A stretch of DNA of 64,000 nucleotides from CAWIJJ01 sp963836405 (GTDB lineage: Bacteria; Acidobacteriota; Terriglobia; Bryobacterales; Bryobacteraceae), in NCBI GenBank assembly GCA_963836405.1, contig CAWIJL010000002.1:310001-374000 (forward strand), given 5' to 3'. Positions 25,295 through 34,152 of the stretch are shown here, piece by piece. A program made the position numbers and the translations under genes. The notes under the pieces were generated by a model that saw only the letters and a program-made list of their open reading frames with translations, was not told where the DNA came from and ran no database searches. Every line of letters starts with the position of its first letter. Within the stretch, counting starts at the first letter, position 1.

Positions 25295-27978
25295 TTGGAA
25301 CGCCTACCTCCGCGAGCGCCTCGGCAGCCTGCGCGTGCGGCCCGAGCGCGAGTCCGAAATCGTCGCCGAACTCGCCCAGCAGATGGAACAGGCCTACCAG
25401 GACGCCGTCGCCGCCGGACTCGGCGAGGCGGAAGCCGCGGCCCGCGCCGAAGCGCAGTTCCCCGACCCGCAAAAACTCGCCCGCGAGATCGAAGCCGCCG
25501 ATCGTCCTCCCGCCCCTCCGCTCGAGGGCCGCCGCGGACTTCCCGGCGGCTGGTGGACCGACGTCCGCTATGCCCTCGGCTCCCTCCGCCGCAATCCCGG
25601 CTTCACCGCCCTCGCTCTCCTCACCCTCGCCTTCGGCATCGGCGGCAACACCGCCATCTTCACCATGGTCGACGCCCTCCTCCTGCGCGACCTCCCCTAC
25701 CGCGACCCCCACCGCCTCGTAGCCGTCGAAACTCGCCGTCCCGAGCAGCCCGAGATTGAGCCCGCGTGCTCGGCGGCCGATTTCTACGACTACCGCGAGC
25801 GCGCCCGTTCGTTTTCATCCCTGGCCTCCATCAGCGTCGTCTGGAGCATGGTGCTCGCCGGAAAAACCGAAGCCCGCCAGTTTGACACCCTCTTCGTCTC
25901 CGCCGAATTCTTTCCCATGCTCGGCGTCCGCCCTCTGCTCGGCCGGGCCTTCACACCCGATGAGGACCGCCGCGGACAACCCAAACCAGTCGTCATGGTC
26001 TCGCACGCGTTCTGGCAGGACCGCCTGAACGGTTCGCCCAACGCCATCGGCCGCGTCCTCAACCTGGACGGCGCCGCCTACACCGTGATCGGCGTGCTGC
26101 CCCCCGATTTCCGCTGGTTGGGCGAACCGCTCGCCGGCACCGCCACCGAAGTCGCCCTCTGGCTTCCCATGGCCGCCAACCCCCTCACTACCTCCATGCG
26201 CGCCGTGCGCTACCTCAAGGTCGTCGGCCAGTTGAAACCGGGGGTGAGCGCCGCCGCGGCCAACCACGAAATGCATCGCCTCGCCGCCGCCCTCGCGCAG
26301 GAGTACCCGGCGTACGACCGCGGCTACGAATACCGGCGTCGCGCCTCTTTCCGACCGCGTCAAAGGCAACCTGCGGCTCAGCATGTTGCTGCTGCTGGGC
26401 ACCGTTGCGTTCGTGCTGCTGATGGCCTGCGCCAACGTGGCCAACCTGCTGCTGGTCCGCGCCGCCGCCCGCAATCGCGAAATCGCCGTGCGCGTGGCCG
26501 TCGGCGCCAGCGCGGCCCGCCTCGTCCGCCAATTGCTCACCGAGGGCGCCGTGCTCGCCTTTCTCGGCGGATTGGCCGGCCTGCCGCTCGCCTGGGCGGG
26601 GCTGCGCGCGCTCGTCGCGCTCGGGCCGGCTACGCTCATCCACGCCGGTCAAATCCGCTTGGACTGGAGGGCCCTCGCCTTCACCTCCGCCGTGGTGCTC
26701 GCGGCCGCCCTGCTCTCCGGCCTTCCTCCCGCGCTCCGCGTGGCCCGCGTCGATATCGCCAGTACCTTGCGCGAGGCCGGGCGCGGGCTCAGCGCCGGGC
26801 GCCATCGCCTGCGCGCCGCCCTCGTCGTGCTCCAGGTTGCCGCCGCGCTCATCCTGCTGGTCGGCGCGGGATTGCTCATCCGCAGCTTCTCCCGCCTGCT
26901 GGCCGTCCCCGCCGGCTTCGATTCCAGCAACCTCGTCGCCATTTCCACTCAGATGCCCGGCACCGCCGTTACGCCCGCTCTCCGCTGGGCTGTGTATCGA
27001 CGCATCGAACACGCCCTGCTCTCGCAACCCGGAGTGACGGGCGTGGGCGCCGTCAGCCGCATGCCGTTTTCGGGCAAAAGTCTCGGCACCTGGGTCTACC
27101 CGGAGGGAACGGAAGCGAACACCTCGCCCGGCGTCGAAGTGGAGTATCGCGTGGCCACCGCCGGCTACTTCACCACCATGCGCATTCCCCTGCTCGCCGG
27201 CCGTCTCTACGACCAGCGCGACGACGCCCATCCCACCGCCGTCGTCGTCATCAACGATGCCCTCGCCCGCCGCATCTGGCCCGGCGAGAACGCGCTCGGC
27301 AAGCGGATGAAACTCACCGGCGGCCCAAACGCGCCCTGGACCACCGTCATCGGCATCGTCGGCAACATCCGGCACTTCGGCCTGGAAGCCGATCCGCGGC
27401 CCGAATTGTACCGGCCCTACGCCGTCAATCCGCTGGGCGCCCCGGTGCTGGTTGTGCGCACCCGCGACGATGCCGCGCCGCGCGTCGCCGAACTGAGCGC
27501 CATCGTGCGCTCGGTGGACCCCGCCATCCCCACCTACAACGAAACCGCCATGGACCGCCAGGTGGCGCGCTCCACCTCCGAGCGCCGCTTCGTCATGCTG
27601 CTGCTGGCCGCCTTCGCCGTCGCCTCCCTGCTGCTCGCCGGGCTCGGCATCTACGGCACCATCTCGCAGAGCGTCGCCCAGCGCACCCAGGAGATCGGCA
27701 TCCGCATCGCGCTCGGCGCCAGCCCGCCCGAAGTGCTGCGCCTGATCTTCGCCCAGGGCGCCCGCCTCATGGCGCTCGGTGCAGCCATCGGCCTCGCCGC
27801 CGCCGCCGCGCTCGCCTGGATCATGCGCGGAATCCTGTTCCACTTGCAGCCCCTCGACCCGCTCTCCTTCGCCGGTGCAGCCCTGACCCTGGCCGCCTTC
27901 GCCCTCGCCGCCTGCTACATCCCGGCCCGCCGCGCCACCCGCGTCGACCCGTTGACCGCCCTCCGCTGGGACGCCTGA
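25287..27978 (+). CDS. ADOP-type ABC permease, frameshifted
   Basis: About 897 residues when the frame change is corrected. The N-terminal part has the DUF-like cytosolic segment, then DVRYALGSLRRNPGFTALALLTLAFGIGGN and a MacB-type periplasmic domain. At about 26331 the protein continues in another frame (TGVAPLSDRVKGN), consistent with one extra base. The rest has ACANVANLLLVRAAAR, a second periplasmic domain, a second FtsX domain and the ending RRATRVDPLTALRWDA. MacB-like permeases work as mechanotransducers with an ATPase, here not adjacent. Either a recent mutation or a sequencing error explains the break. Confidence 0.75.
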
Positions 27979-28005
27979 CGCCCGCGCAAAACATGGCCTT
28001 TCCGC

Positions 28006-28034
28006 TTGACGCGTACGAAGATCGGGTCCAGAAT
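28006..28034 (+). promoter_or_regulatory. Candidate promoter of second padR
   Basis: TTGACG (28006-28011) and CAGAAT (28029-28034) are 17 bases apart. The predicted start lies near 28041, giving a leader of about nine bases before the ATG at 28050, again with no ribosome site. The -10 box is weak. Confidence 0.35.
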
Positions 28035-28049
28035 ACCAGTAGTTAAACT

Positions 28050-28400
28050 ATGCGTCGAGAGGAAGCCGCCACAACCCGCTCCGAGATCCCGCCAGGAACG
28101 CTGTACATGCTGATCCTGAAGAGCTTGGTCCGGCTTGGGCCGATGCACGGTTACGGCATCGCGCAATACATTCAACAAATATCCGAGGACGTGCTCCAGG
28201 TCGAGGAAGGATCGCTATATCCCGCGTTGCAGCGGATGTTGATCAAGGGCTGGGTCATTGCCGCATGGCGCCAGTCCGAAAACAACCGCCGCGCACGCTA
28301 CTACCGGCTGACGCCCGCTGGCAGGAAGCAGTTGAACCTGGAGATCTCGGAATTCGAAAAGGTGATTCGGGCGATCGTGCGCGTCATCGAGCCCGCGTAG
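28050..28400 (+). CDS. PadR-family transcriptional regulator
   Basis: 116 residues. It shows the PadR core GTLYMLILKSLVRLGPMHGYGIAQYI, VEEGSLYPALQRMLIKGWV and RRARYYRLTPAGRKQL. The gene that should follow, an ADOP permease, survives only as a remnant (28413-28722), so this regulator may now act on itself or elsewhere. Confidence 0.83.
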   Translation: MRREEAATTRSEIPPGTLYMLILKSLVRLGPMHGYGIAQYIQQISEDVLQVEEGSLYPALQRMLIKGWVIAAWRQSENNRRARYYRLTPAGRKQLNLEISEFEKVIRAIVRVIEPA

Positions 28401-28412
28401 GGAGCTGGTCAC

Positions 28413-28722
28413 ATGCAACGACTGAGTGAGTTGTGGCGCGGTTCCATCTCGACCTGAAGGCGCGGGAGACAGGCGCGGCGGCAGCGAAGATGGAATTCGG
28501 GAACGGTGAGGACTCGATTGGCAAGCACCTTCTCCGCGGCACGGCCGGCCAGCCAATCGCGATTCTCGGCGTAGTGCCGGCGTGAAAGGTTCGGCCCCTC
28601 TTGCGACCATCTGCCGGCCTCGGCGCGGGACGAGACAAGTGCTGATCCTGGTCTTGCGCCACGCAGCCGTCCTCGTCGCCGCCGGCGTCATGTTGGGGCT
28701 CGCGGGAGCCTGGGGTGAATGA
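28413..28722 (+). pseudogene. Remnant of an ADOP ABC permease
   Basis: Short pieces in the right order survive: MQRLSELWRG at 28413, FHLDLKARETGAAAAKMEFGN in another frame directly after, GQPIAILGVVPA (typical of the MacB periplasmic domain) near 28548, and LILVLRHAAVLVAAGVMLGLAGAW near the end. A normal permease of this type has about 800 residues, so large internal deletions have removed most of it. It sits 12 bases after the padR stop, the normal position of its target. Confidence 0.65.
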
Positions 28723-28799
28723 AGACGTGAAATAAGGGCGGCAATCTTCAGGCATCGCCAACGGTTGTCGCCAACCCGCGCGGGGGTGGACAATGACTT

Positions 28800-29633
28800 A
28801 TGCGCCGAACTCGGATTGCCACCCTCGCCGCCCTTGCGCTCGCAGCGATTTTGCTCGCGCCTCTCCATTCCCAGCCGCAGCAGGCCCGCCGCAAGCGCGT
28901 CCTCGCCTGGTGCGACGCGCAGGGCGGCTTCCAGCACGATTCCATTTCCCACGCCGCCGCCGTCATCGAGCGCCTCGGCCGCGAGAGCGGCGCCTACGAT
29001 ACCTTCATCCGCACCGATTCCCAGTGGATCGCCAAACAGCCCATCCCCGAGCCCGCACGCAATACCCGCAACCTCGATTATTTCGACGCTATCTTTTACT
29101 TCGGCGTTGGCGATCCCCTCACCTCGCAGCAGAAGAAGGACCTCATGTCGTTCATCAAGGACGACGGCAAGGGCTTCATCGGCGCCCACACCGGCGACGA
29201 TGCCTTCTTCGACTGGCCCGAGTTCGGCGAAATGATCGGCGGCTACTTCGACCAGCACCCCTGGGGCACCTTCGACGCCCCCGTGATCACCGAGGACCGC
29301 GCCTTCCCCGGCATGGATCTGTTCCCCCAGAGCTTCACCATCCACGACGAAATCTACCAGCATAAGGACTGGTCGCGCGACAAGGTGCACGTGCTCGCCC
29401 GCCTGGATGCCTCCAAACTCGATTTCTCCAAGCCCAACATCCACCGCACCGACAAGGATTTCGCCGTGGCGTGGGCTAAGATGCACGGCAAGGGACGCGT
29501 CTTCTATTCGAGCTACGGCCACACCGTGGAAGCGTGGGACGACCCGCGCGTCCAGCACATGTACCACGAAGCCCTCCGCTGGGTGCTGCGCCTCGTGGGC
29601 GACGACGTCAAGCAGGGCCCGCCGCGGAACTGA
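28800..29633 (+). CDS. ThuA-domain protein, secreted
   Basis: 277 residues with an N-terminal signal peptide. The body is a ThuA (glutamine-amidotransferase-like) domain: GGFQHDSISHAAAVIERL, DYFDAIFYFGVGD, FIGAHTGDDAFFDWPEF and a C-terminal VFYSSYGHTVEAWDDP. ThuA-type proteins appear in sugar-use gene sets and as secreted proteins in soil bacteria; the reaction is not established. Its end overlaps the convergent oxidoreductase gene by 26 bases. Confidence 0.82.
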   Translation: MRRTRIATLAALALAAILLAPLHSQPQQARRKRVLAWCDAQGGFQHDSISHAAAVIERLGRESGAYDTFIRTDSQWIAKQPIPEPARNTRNLDYFDAIFYFGVGDPLTSQQKKDLMSFIKDDGKGFIGAHTGDDAFFDWPEFGEMIGGYFDQHPWGTFDAPVITEDRAFPGMDLFPQSFTIHDEIYQHKDWSRDKVHVLARLDASKLDFSKPNIHRTDKDFAVAWAKMHGKGRVFYSSYGHTVEAWDDPRVQHMYHEALRWVLRLVGDDVKQGPPRN

Positions 29634-30687
29634 CCTCCACCGTCTCCCACTTGCCCCGCTCCGCCGCCCGGAACACGGCGTCGATCACTGCCATGTTGCG
29701 GATCGAATCTTCGAGCGGTACCGGCGGCGGCGTGCCCGCGCGCACCGCCTGCGAAAAACGATCGCCCTGAATCGTGTACTGGTCGCACGCCGCGATCTCT
29801 TCCACCTCGATCCCGGTGCCCAGAAAATCCCGCCCGTCGTCCACCAGGATCCGCGAAACCCCGCCCGGCGTGGCGTTGAACGGTATCTGGATTTCGATCC
29901 GTCCCGCCGTGCCGAAGAACTGCATGCGCTGATTCCCCGCCACCCCGATCCCGCAGGTGAAGATGCAGTGCCCGCTCGGATACTCGAGAATCGCCGACAC
30001 CAGCACATCCACGCCCGAATCCGGGTCGCGTTCCACCGTGCCCGCCACGCGCCGCGGTTCTTCCCCAAAAACCATGCGCGACGTCTTGATCGGGTAGCAG
30101 CCGATATCGAGCATCGCGCCGCCGCCCCATTCCCGCACATTGCGCACGTTGCCCGGCGCCAGTTTCGGGTAGCCGAAATTGCACAACGCGTAGCGCAGCG
30201 CCCCGATCCGGCCTTCCCGCACCAGTTGCATGGTCCGCACCCATTGCGGATGCGTCGCCACCATGAACGCCTCGCCGATCGTCACGCCCGTCCGGTCCCG
30301 CGCCGCCTTCAATGCGAGCGCCTCCGCCATGTTCAGCCCCACCGGCTTCTCGCACAGCACATGCTTGCCGGCTTCCGCCGCGCGGATCGATAAGGGCACG
30401 TGCAGGTGATTCGGTAGCGGATTGTAGACCACCTCGATTTCCGGGTCGGCCAGCAGTTCTTCGTAGGAACCGTACGCCTTCCGGATTCCGTGCTCGCGGG
30501 CGGCGGCTTCCGCTTTCCCGCGGTCCCGCGAGGCGATCGCCGCCACTTCGCCGAACTCGCACCCCCGCATCGCGGGAATTACGCGGTGGGTCGCGATCCG
30601 CGCCACCCCCAGAATTCCCCACTGCACTTTCCTTTCGCCGGGCAGTCGCCCGGAGGGCAAAACGGAGTTGTTCGGTGTGGGGTCCAT
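29608..30687 (-). CDS. Gfo/Idh/MocA-family oxidoreductase
   Basis: 359 residues. The Rossmann part starts VQWGILGVARIATH; EKPVGL carries the catalytic-site lysine of the family. GGGAMLDIGCYPI belongs to the C-terminal substrate domain. Members oxidise or reduce sugars, inositols and related compounds with NAD(P). A GTG closer to the domain (AAGGAAAGTG) is an alternative start. ThuA and Gfo/Idh/MocA genes commonly occur together, which suggests a shared sugar substrate, not identifiable here. Confidence 0.85.
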   Translation of the reverse strand: MDPTPNNSVLPSGRLPGERKVQWGILGVARIATHRVIPAMRGCEFGEVAAIASRDRGKAEAAAREHGIRKAYGSYEELLADPEIEVVYNPLPNHLHVPLSIRAAEAGKHVLCEKPVGLNMAEALALKAARDRTGVTIGEAFMVATHPQWVRTMQLVREGRIGALRYALCNFGYPKLAPGNVRNVREWGGGAMLDIGCYPIKTSRMVFGEEPRRVAGTVERDPDSGVDVLVSAILEYPSGHCIFTCGIGVAGNQRMQFFGTAGRIEIQIPFNATPGGVSRILVDDGRDFLGTGIEVEEIAACDQYTIQGDRFSQAVRAGTPPPVPLEDSIRNMAVIDAVFRAAERGKWETVEVSSAAGPA

Positions 30688-30809
30688 GGATGCGGTTTCC
30701 GCCCGCCTGCCGTTGCAAGCCGGGATCCACCCCGTAAGTCGCTGATTCTGCTAGCAGAACCTTCGCCCAGCCTGAATTCCGCCGGCTACACTGTGCGGGC
30801 AGGGAACAA

Positions 30810-30830
30810 CTGCCGGTAACCCCCCGGCAG
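30810..30830 (+). promoter_or_regulatory. Leader stem-loop before the VWFA gene
   Basis: CTGCCGG (30810-30816) and CCGGCAG (30824-30830) form a perfect 7-bp stem with a 7-base loop, ending 24 bases before the ATG at 30855. It could be an operator or an mRNA leader structure. Confidence 0.35.
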
Positions 30831-30854
30831 TCTCCGGCATCTCTTGATATCGAC

Positions 30855-31877
30855 ATGGGATGCGAACGTTCGATCTCGCGCCGCAGTCTGCTAGCCGGAC
30901 TGTCGCTGCTCCCCGCCGCGCGCCGCCTCCGGGGACAGGACCCCAAACCCGACTTCTCCACCGACGTGAAGGTGGTAAATATTTTCGCCACCGTCCGCGA
31001 TAAAAAAGGCGCCGTCGTCAACGGCCTCGCCAAGGAGGATTTCCTCCTCGAGGAAGACGGCCGGCCCCAGACCATCCGCTATTTCGCGCAGGAAATCGAC
31101 CTGCCCCTCACCGTCGGCCTCCTCGTCGATACCAGCGGCAGCACCCGCAACGTCCTCCCCGATGAGCGCGACGCCAGCTTCCGCTTCCTCCAGCAGGTGC
31201 TCCGCGCCAAAGACCAGGCCTTCGTCATCCATTTCGATTTCGAGGTCGAACTCCTCGAGGACCTCACCTCGTCCCGGCCGCTCCTCGAAAAAGCCCTCGC
31301 CAAGCTCGAAACCCCCGAAATGCGTTTGCAGCGCGGCGGTTTCAGCGTCCCGCGCTCCCGCTATCCCGGTCGCATCGGCCGCGGCGGCGGACGCGGCCTG
31401 TCCGGCGGCACCGCCCTCTACGACGCCGTCTTCCTCGCCGCCGACGAAATCCTGAAACGCCGCACCGGCCGCAAAGCCGTCATCCTGCTCTCCGATGGCG
31501 AGGACAACGGCAGTAAGGTCGAGCTCGAAACCGCCGGCGAGGCCTCGCAGCGCGCCGACACCCAGGTCTACTCCATCCTCTTCGACGATCCGGACGGCGC
31601 CTTCACGATGAACCGCGGCTGGGGCGGCTTCGGCCGCACCGACGGCCGCAGGGTGCTCGACCAGATGTCCCGCGGCACCGGCGGCAAATTTTTCGAAGTC
31701 ACCCGCAAAATGCCCCTCGATAAGGTCTTCGCCACCATCGAAGAGGACCTCCGCAGCCAGTACAGCCTCGGCTACAGCTCCGACAGCCCCGTGGTCGGCG
31801 GCTTCCGCAAAGTCAAACTGACCACCCGTCAGAAAGGCCTGGTCGTCCGGACCCGCGAAGGCTACTACGCAAGCTGA
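30855..31877 (+). CDS. VWFA-related acidobacterial protein (TIGR03436)
   Basis: 340 residues. The N-terminus SRRSLLAGLSLLPAARR looks like a twin-arginine signal. A beta domain (VNIFATVRDKKGAVVNGLAKEDF) is followed by a von Willebrand A domain with the metal-site motif DTSGS near residue 93, the threonine in GGTALYDAV and LSDGEDNGS. This combination is the TIGR03436 family, abundant in Acidobacteria. It probably binds a protein or surface ligand outside the membrane; no enzyme function is known. Confidence 0.85.
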   Translation: MGCERSISRRSLLAGLSLLPAARRLRGQDPKPDFSTDVKVVNIFATVRDKKGAVVNGLAKEDFLLEEDGRPQTIRYFAQEIDLPLTVGLLVDTSGSTRNVLPDERDASFRFLQQVLRAKDQAFVIHFDFEVELLEDLTSSRPLLEKALAKLETPEMRLQRGGFSVPRSRYPGRIGRGGGRGLSGGTALYDAVFLAADEILKRRTGRKAVILLSDGEDNGSKVELETAGEASQRADTQVYSILFDDPDGAFTMNRGWGGFGRTDGRRVLDQMSRGTGGKFFEVTRKMPLDKVFATIEEDLRSQYSLGYSSDSPVVGGFRKVKLTTRQKGLVVRTREGYYAS

Positions 31878-31948
31878 GGCGCCCGGCTGGTCGATTCCCC
31901 ACAGAGGCCGGAGCCGTGCTCGCGTTTCTCTGCGAAAGGAGATTCGCC

Positions 31949-32182
31949 ATGGCCCAATGTGAAGTTTGCGGAAACGATTACGACAAGAGCTTCGAGGTGG
32001 TTGCCGCCGGAGCCCGCCACACGTTCGATAGTTTCGAATGCGCCATCCACAAAATGGCTCCCGTCTGCGAGCACTGCCAGTGCCGCGTCATCGGTCACGG
32101 AACGGAGGTCGACGGCCGCTTCTTTTGCTGCGCCGAGTGCGCCCGCTCCGCCACCGGCGCGCCCATGAAAGATCGCGCTTGA
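31949..32182 (+). CDS. Small cysteine-rich zinc-ribbon / metallothionein-like protein
   Basis: 77 residues; the start follows AAAGGAG by eight bases. Nine cysteines lie at about 4, 7, 31, 40, 43, 45, 60, 61 and 64 (CEVC, CEHCQC, CCAEC), with histidines between them. The pattern fits a small metal-binding protein of the kind annotated as prokaryotic metallothionein or TRASH-like ribbon. A zinc or other soft-metal role is likely; partners are not evident. Confidence 0.72.
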   Translation: MAQCEVCGNDYDKSFEVVAAGARHTFDSFECAIHKMAPVCEHCQCRVIGHGTEVDGRFFCCAECARSATGAPMKDRA

Positions 32183-32228
32183 TTCTCGACCCCGGATCGC
32201 CCGCACTCTTCCGCCGCCGGCACCGAAA

Positions 32229-32459
32229 ATGGCACAGCCCGATCGGAATCGCGCTAACGTTCGGGCCATCGCACGCCATGGCGCCACGATTGGGATCTAC
32301 GTCCCGACAAAGCCCAAACCGAGCCAGGCGGATCTCGAAGCCCTTCGCATTGCCGGTGAGAAGATGCAGGAACTAATCGTTGCGGCCGGAACGAGCGAAG
32401 ACGAGATCGTTGCAGACTTCAAAAAGCTGCGCCGCCAACGCCGGACGCAGAAGAGTTAG
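32229..32459 (+). CDS. Putative antitoxin
   Basis: 76 residues, basic at both ends, with a predicted helical middle (SQADLEALRIAGEKMQELI). Its stop is followed after two bases by the ATG of a broken PIN-domain gene, the usual order of type II toxin-antitoxin pairs, so an antitoxin role is inferred from context. There is no clear ribosome site. Confidence 0.45.
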   Translation: MAQPDRNRANVRAIARHGATIGIYVPTKPKPSQADLEALRIAGEKMQELIVAAGTSEDEIVADFKKLRRQRRTQKS

Positions 32460-32461
32460 TC

Positions 32462-32754
32462 ATGCTGGTGCTCGATGGTGCTCGCGTTGTTGCGCAAGTA
32501 CGCTGGGCAGATTGAGTTTCTTACACCGAACGCAGCATTTGAAGAAAGGCGCGCAAAGCTCCCAGAGATTCTGGAGCGACGCAGAGTGTCGGTGGCTCCC
32601 GCTATCGCAGTTCTGGATGAACTGGCCGGCGTGGTGCAGGCAGTCGACGCCGAGACCTACCAAGGCTTCGAGAATTTCGCCCGCCAGCGCATCGCCCGCC
32701 GCGATGAAGATGATTGGCCGGTCCTGGCTGCCGCGCTGACGCCACGTCCTTGAC
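32462..32754 (+). pseudogene. Broken PIN-domain toxin (VapC-like)
   Basis: The start MLVLDGARVVA is typical of PIN toxins, with the first acidic residue, but this frame stops at once. The family-like sequence continues in another frame as LLRKYAGQIEFLTPNAAFEE and ends RDEDDWPVLAAAL followed by PRP and a stop, so the C-terminal part with the last acidic residues is missing. Intact members are about 130-140 residues. The toxin is probably inactive. Confidence 0.6.
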
Positions 32755-32910
32755 GTCCTCAAACGCGAATTGGGCCCCGATGGCTTGGCCCGGTTCCTGC
32801 GCCTGAACCGCTCTGGCACTGGCGACTACACTCGGGATCGCAAGCGGCGGCACAAGGACGTGACGCTCGACGAAATCCTCGACTCTATTCGCACGCATCG
32901 CCCGCATTAG
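32740..32910 (+). pseudogene. Fragment of a second small toxin-antitoxin-type gene
   Basis: A frame without a start codon encodes VLDVLKRELGPDGLARFLRL, then SGTGDYTRDR and DVTLDEILDSIR before TAG. This looks like the C-terminal half of small proteins of about 70-80 residues that often sit beside PIN or DUF5615 toxins. It starts inside the end of the broken PIN gene, so a deletion has probably joined the two. Confidence 0.4.
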
Positions 32911-32921
32911 CCCGCTCGGGT

Positions 32922-33158
32922 TTACTTCTTCCCTTTCACCGTCCGGAAAATCTGCTGGTTCAGCTCCTTTAACCGCCGGAACTCCGCCACCCACTCCTTC
33001 AACGTAAGCAGGTTGATCTTCCTTACCGGCACCGTCCGGTCCAGCCAGCCTTCCGTTTCGCCCGACGCGAAATAGAAGTACCCGGAACCCTTTTCGAGCA
33101 CCGCCTTGTGCCCCAGGCGGGCGAGTTCGTCGTTCACCGTTTTGGTCGAAAGCCGCAT
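32922..33158 (-). CDS. Small conserved hypothetical protein
   Basis: 78 residues, with GGAGGG about five bases before the ATG. The first half (STKTVNDELARLGHKAVLEKGSGYFYF) resembles small winged-helix-like or DNA-end-binding folds seen in mobile-element cargo genes; the second half is a charged helix. Function is not known. Confidence 0.5.
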   Translation of the reverse strand: MRLSTKTVNDELARLGHKAVLEKGSGYFYFASGETEGWLDRTVPVRKINLLTLKEWVAEFRRLKELNQQIFRTVKGKK

Positions 33159-33209
33159 CCACCCTCCCTCCAGCGATTATCGTACCGATGCGTGTTACAA
33201 CGGAAACTC

Positions 33210-33656
33210 ATGGGCGACTCGATTACCGAATATCAGAAGTGGAAGCAGCAGGGCGAGACCCTGCGGGCGCAGGCGAAGCAGGCGATGGAAGCCCGCTTTC
33301 GCGACCTGCTTACCGAGGCCGTCACCATCGCCGAAGAGTACCGCTCCGATTTCGGCGCGCCGCTGAAGCCGCCGCCCGCGGTGACCGCCTTCCGCTATAA
33401 GCCATCCCACAAAGCCAAGGCCCGCAAGCCCGTCAAGGCTGCCACGCCCGCCAAGCCCGCCAGAGCGCCGGAGCCCCCGCGCGTGGAAGCCAAACCGCAA
33501 AAGCCCGACCCCAAACTCGCCATGCTGCAGAAGAGGTTGGCCACCGCCCGCAAGAAACTGGAGGACGCGAAGACCGCCGGTTCGCCCTCGCGCGCGCTGG
33601 AAGACCGCGTCTACGAGATCGAAGACGCGTTGCGCCTCGCCGGGCAGGCCGTCTAG
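33210..33656 (+). CDS. Hypothetical coiled-coil protein with Lys/Pro/Ala linker
   Basis: 148 residues. An N-terminal helix (EYQKWKQQGETLRAQAKQAM) and a C-terminal helix (AMLQKRLATARKKLEDAKTAG) flank a basic linker rich in lysine, alanine and proline. No enzyme motif is visible. The basic character suggests nucleic-acid binding, but this is only inference. Confidence 0.5.
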   Translation: MGDSITEYQKWKQQGETLRAQAKQAMEARFRDLLTEAVTIAEEYRSDFGAPLKPPPAVTAFRYKPSHKAKARKPVKAATPAKPARAPEPPRVEAKPQKPDPKLAMLQKRLATARKKLEDAKTAGSPSRALEDRVYEIEDALRLAGQAV

Positions 33657-33712
33657 GCGGCGCGCCCGAGAGAAATTCGGAACTTCTCCCGGAATTCGAC
33701 GTTTGCACCTCT

Positions 33713-34084
33713 GTGAAGACTATCTGTGTTCTGATTTTCGCGGCCGCGCTGCTTCTTACGGCCGCCGACACCAACGTGACCGGAAACTGGGCCGGGAGCT
33801 TCGACATCGCCCGGCCGGATGGTTCCACCAGTGAGTCCACCGCCGTGCTGCAACTCGTGCAAAAGGGCGCCGAGATCACGGGCAAAGTCGGTCCCAACGA
33901 AAGCGACCTCTATCCGATCTCGAAGGGCAAGGTCGATGGCAACAAGGTCAGCCTGCAAGTGGCGCACACCGAAGGCACCGTGAACTTCGAGTTGACGCTC
34001 GCGGATAATCGTCTCATCGGGGAAGCCAGCATGGCGAGGGATGGCCAGGTCATGAAGGTCAAGGTGAACGTGACGAAGCAGTAG
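33713..34084 (+). CDS. Small secreted beta-barrel-like protein
   Basis: 123 residues from a GTG start, with a signal peptide (KTICVLIFAAALLLTAA). The mature part has repeating beta strands (NVTGNWAGSFDI, GAEITGKVGP, NKVSLQVAHTEGTVNFELTL). Similar small secreted proteins are common in Acidobacteria; their function is unknown. Confidence 0.6.
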   Translation: MKTICVLIFAAALLLTAADTNVTGNWAGSFDIARPDGSTSESTAVLQLVQKGAEITGKVGPNESDLYPISKGKVDGNKVSLQVAHTEGTVNFELTLADNRLIGEASMARDGQVMKVKVNVTKQ

Positions 34085-34152
34085 GGCACGGCGAACTAAC
34101 CATCCGCGTCCGCCGTCGTCCATCCGTACGACACTTCTGGGAACGTACGCGC

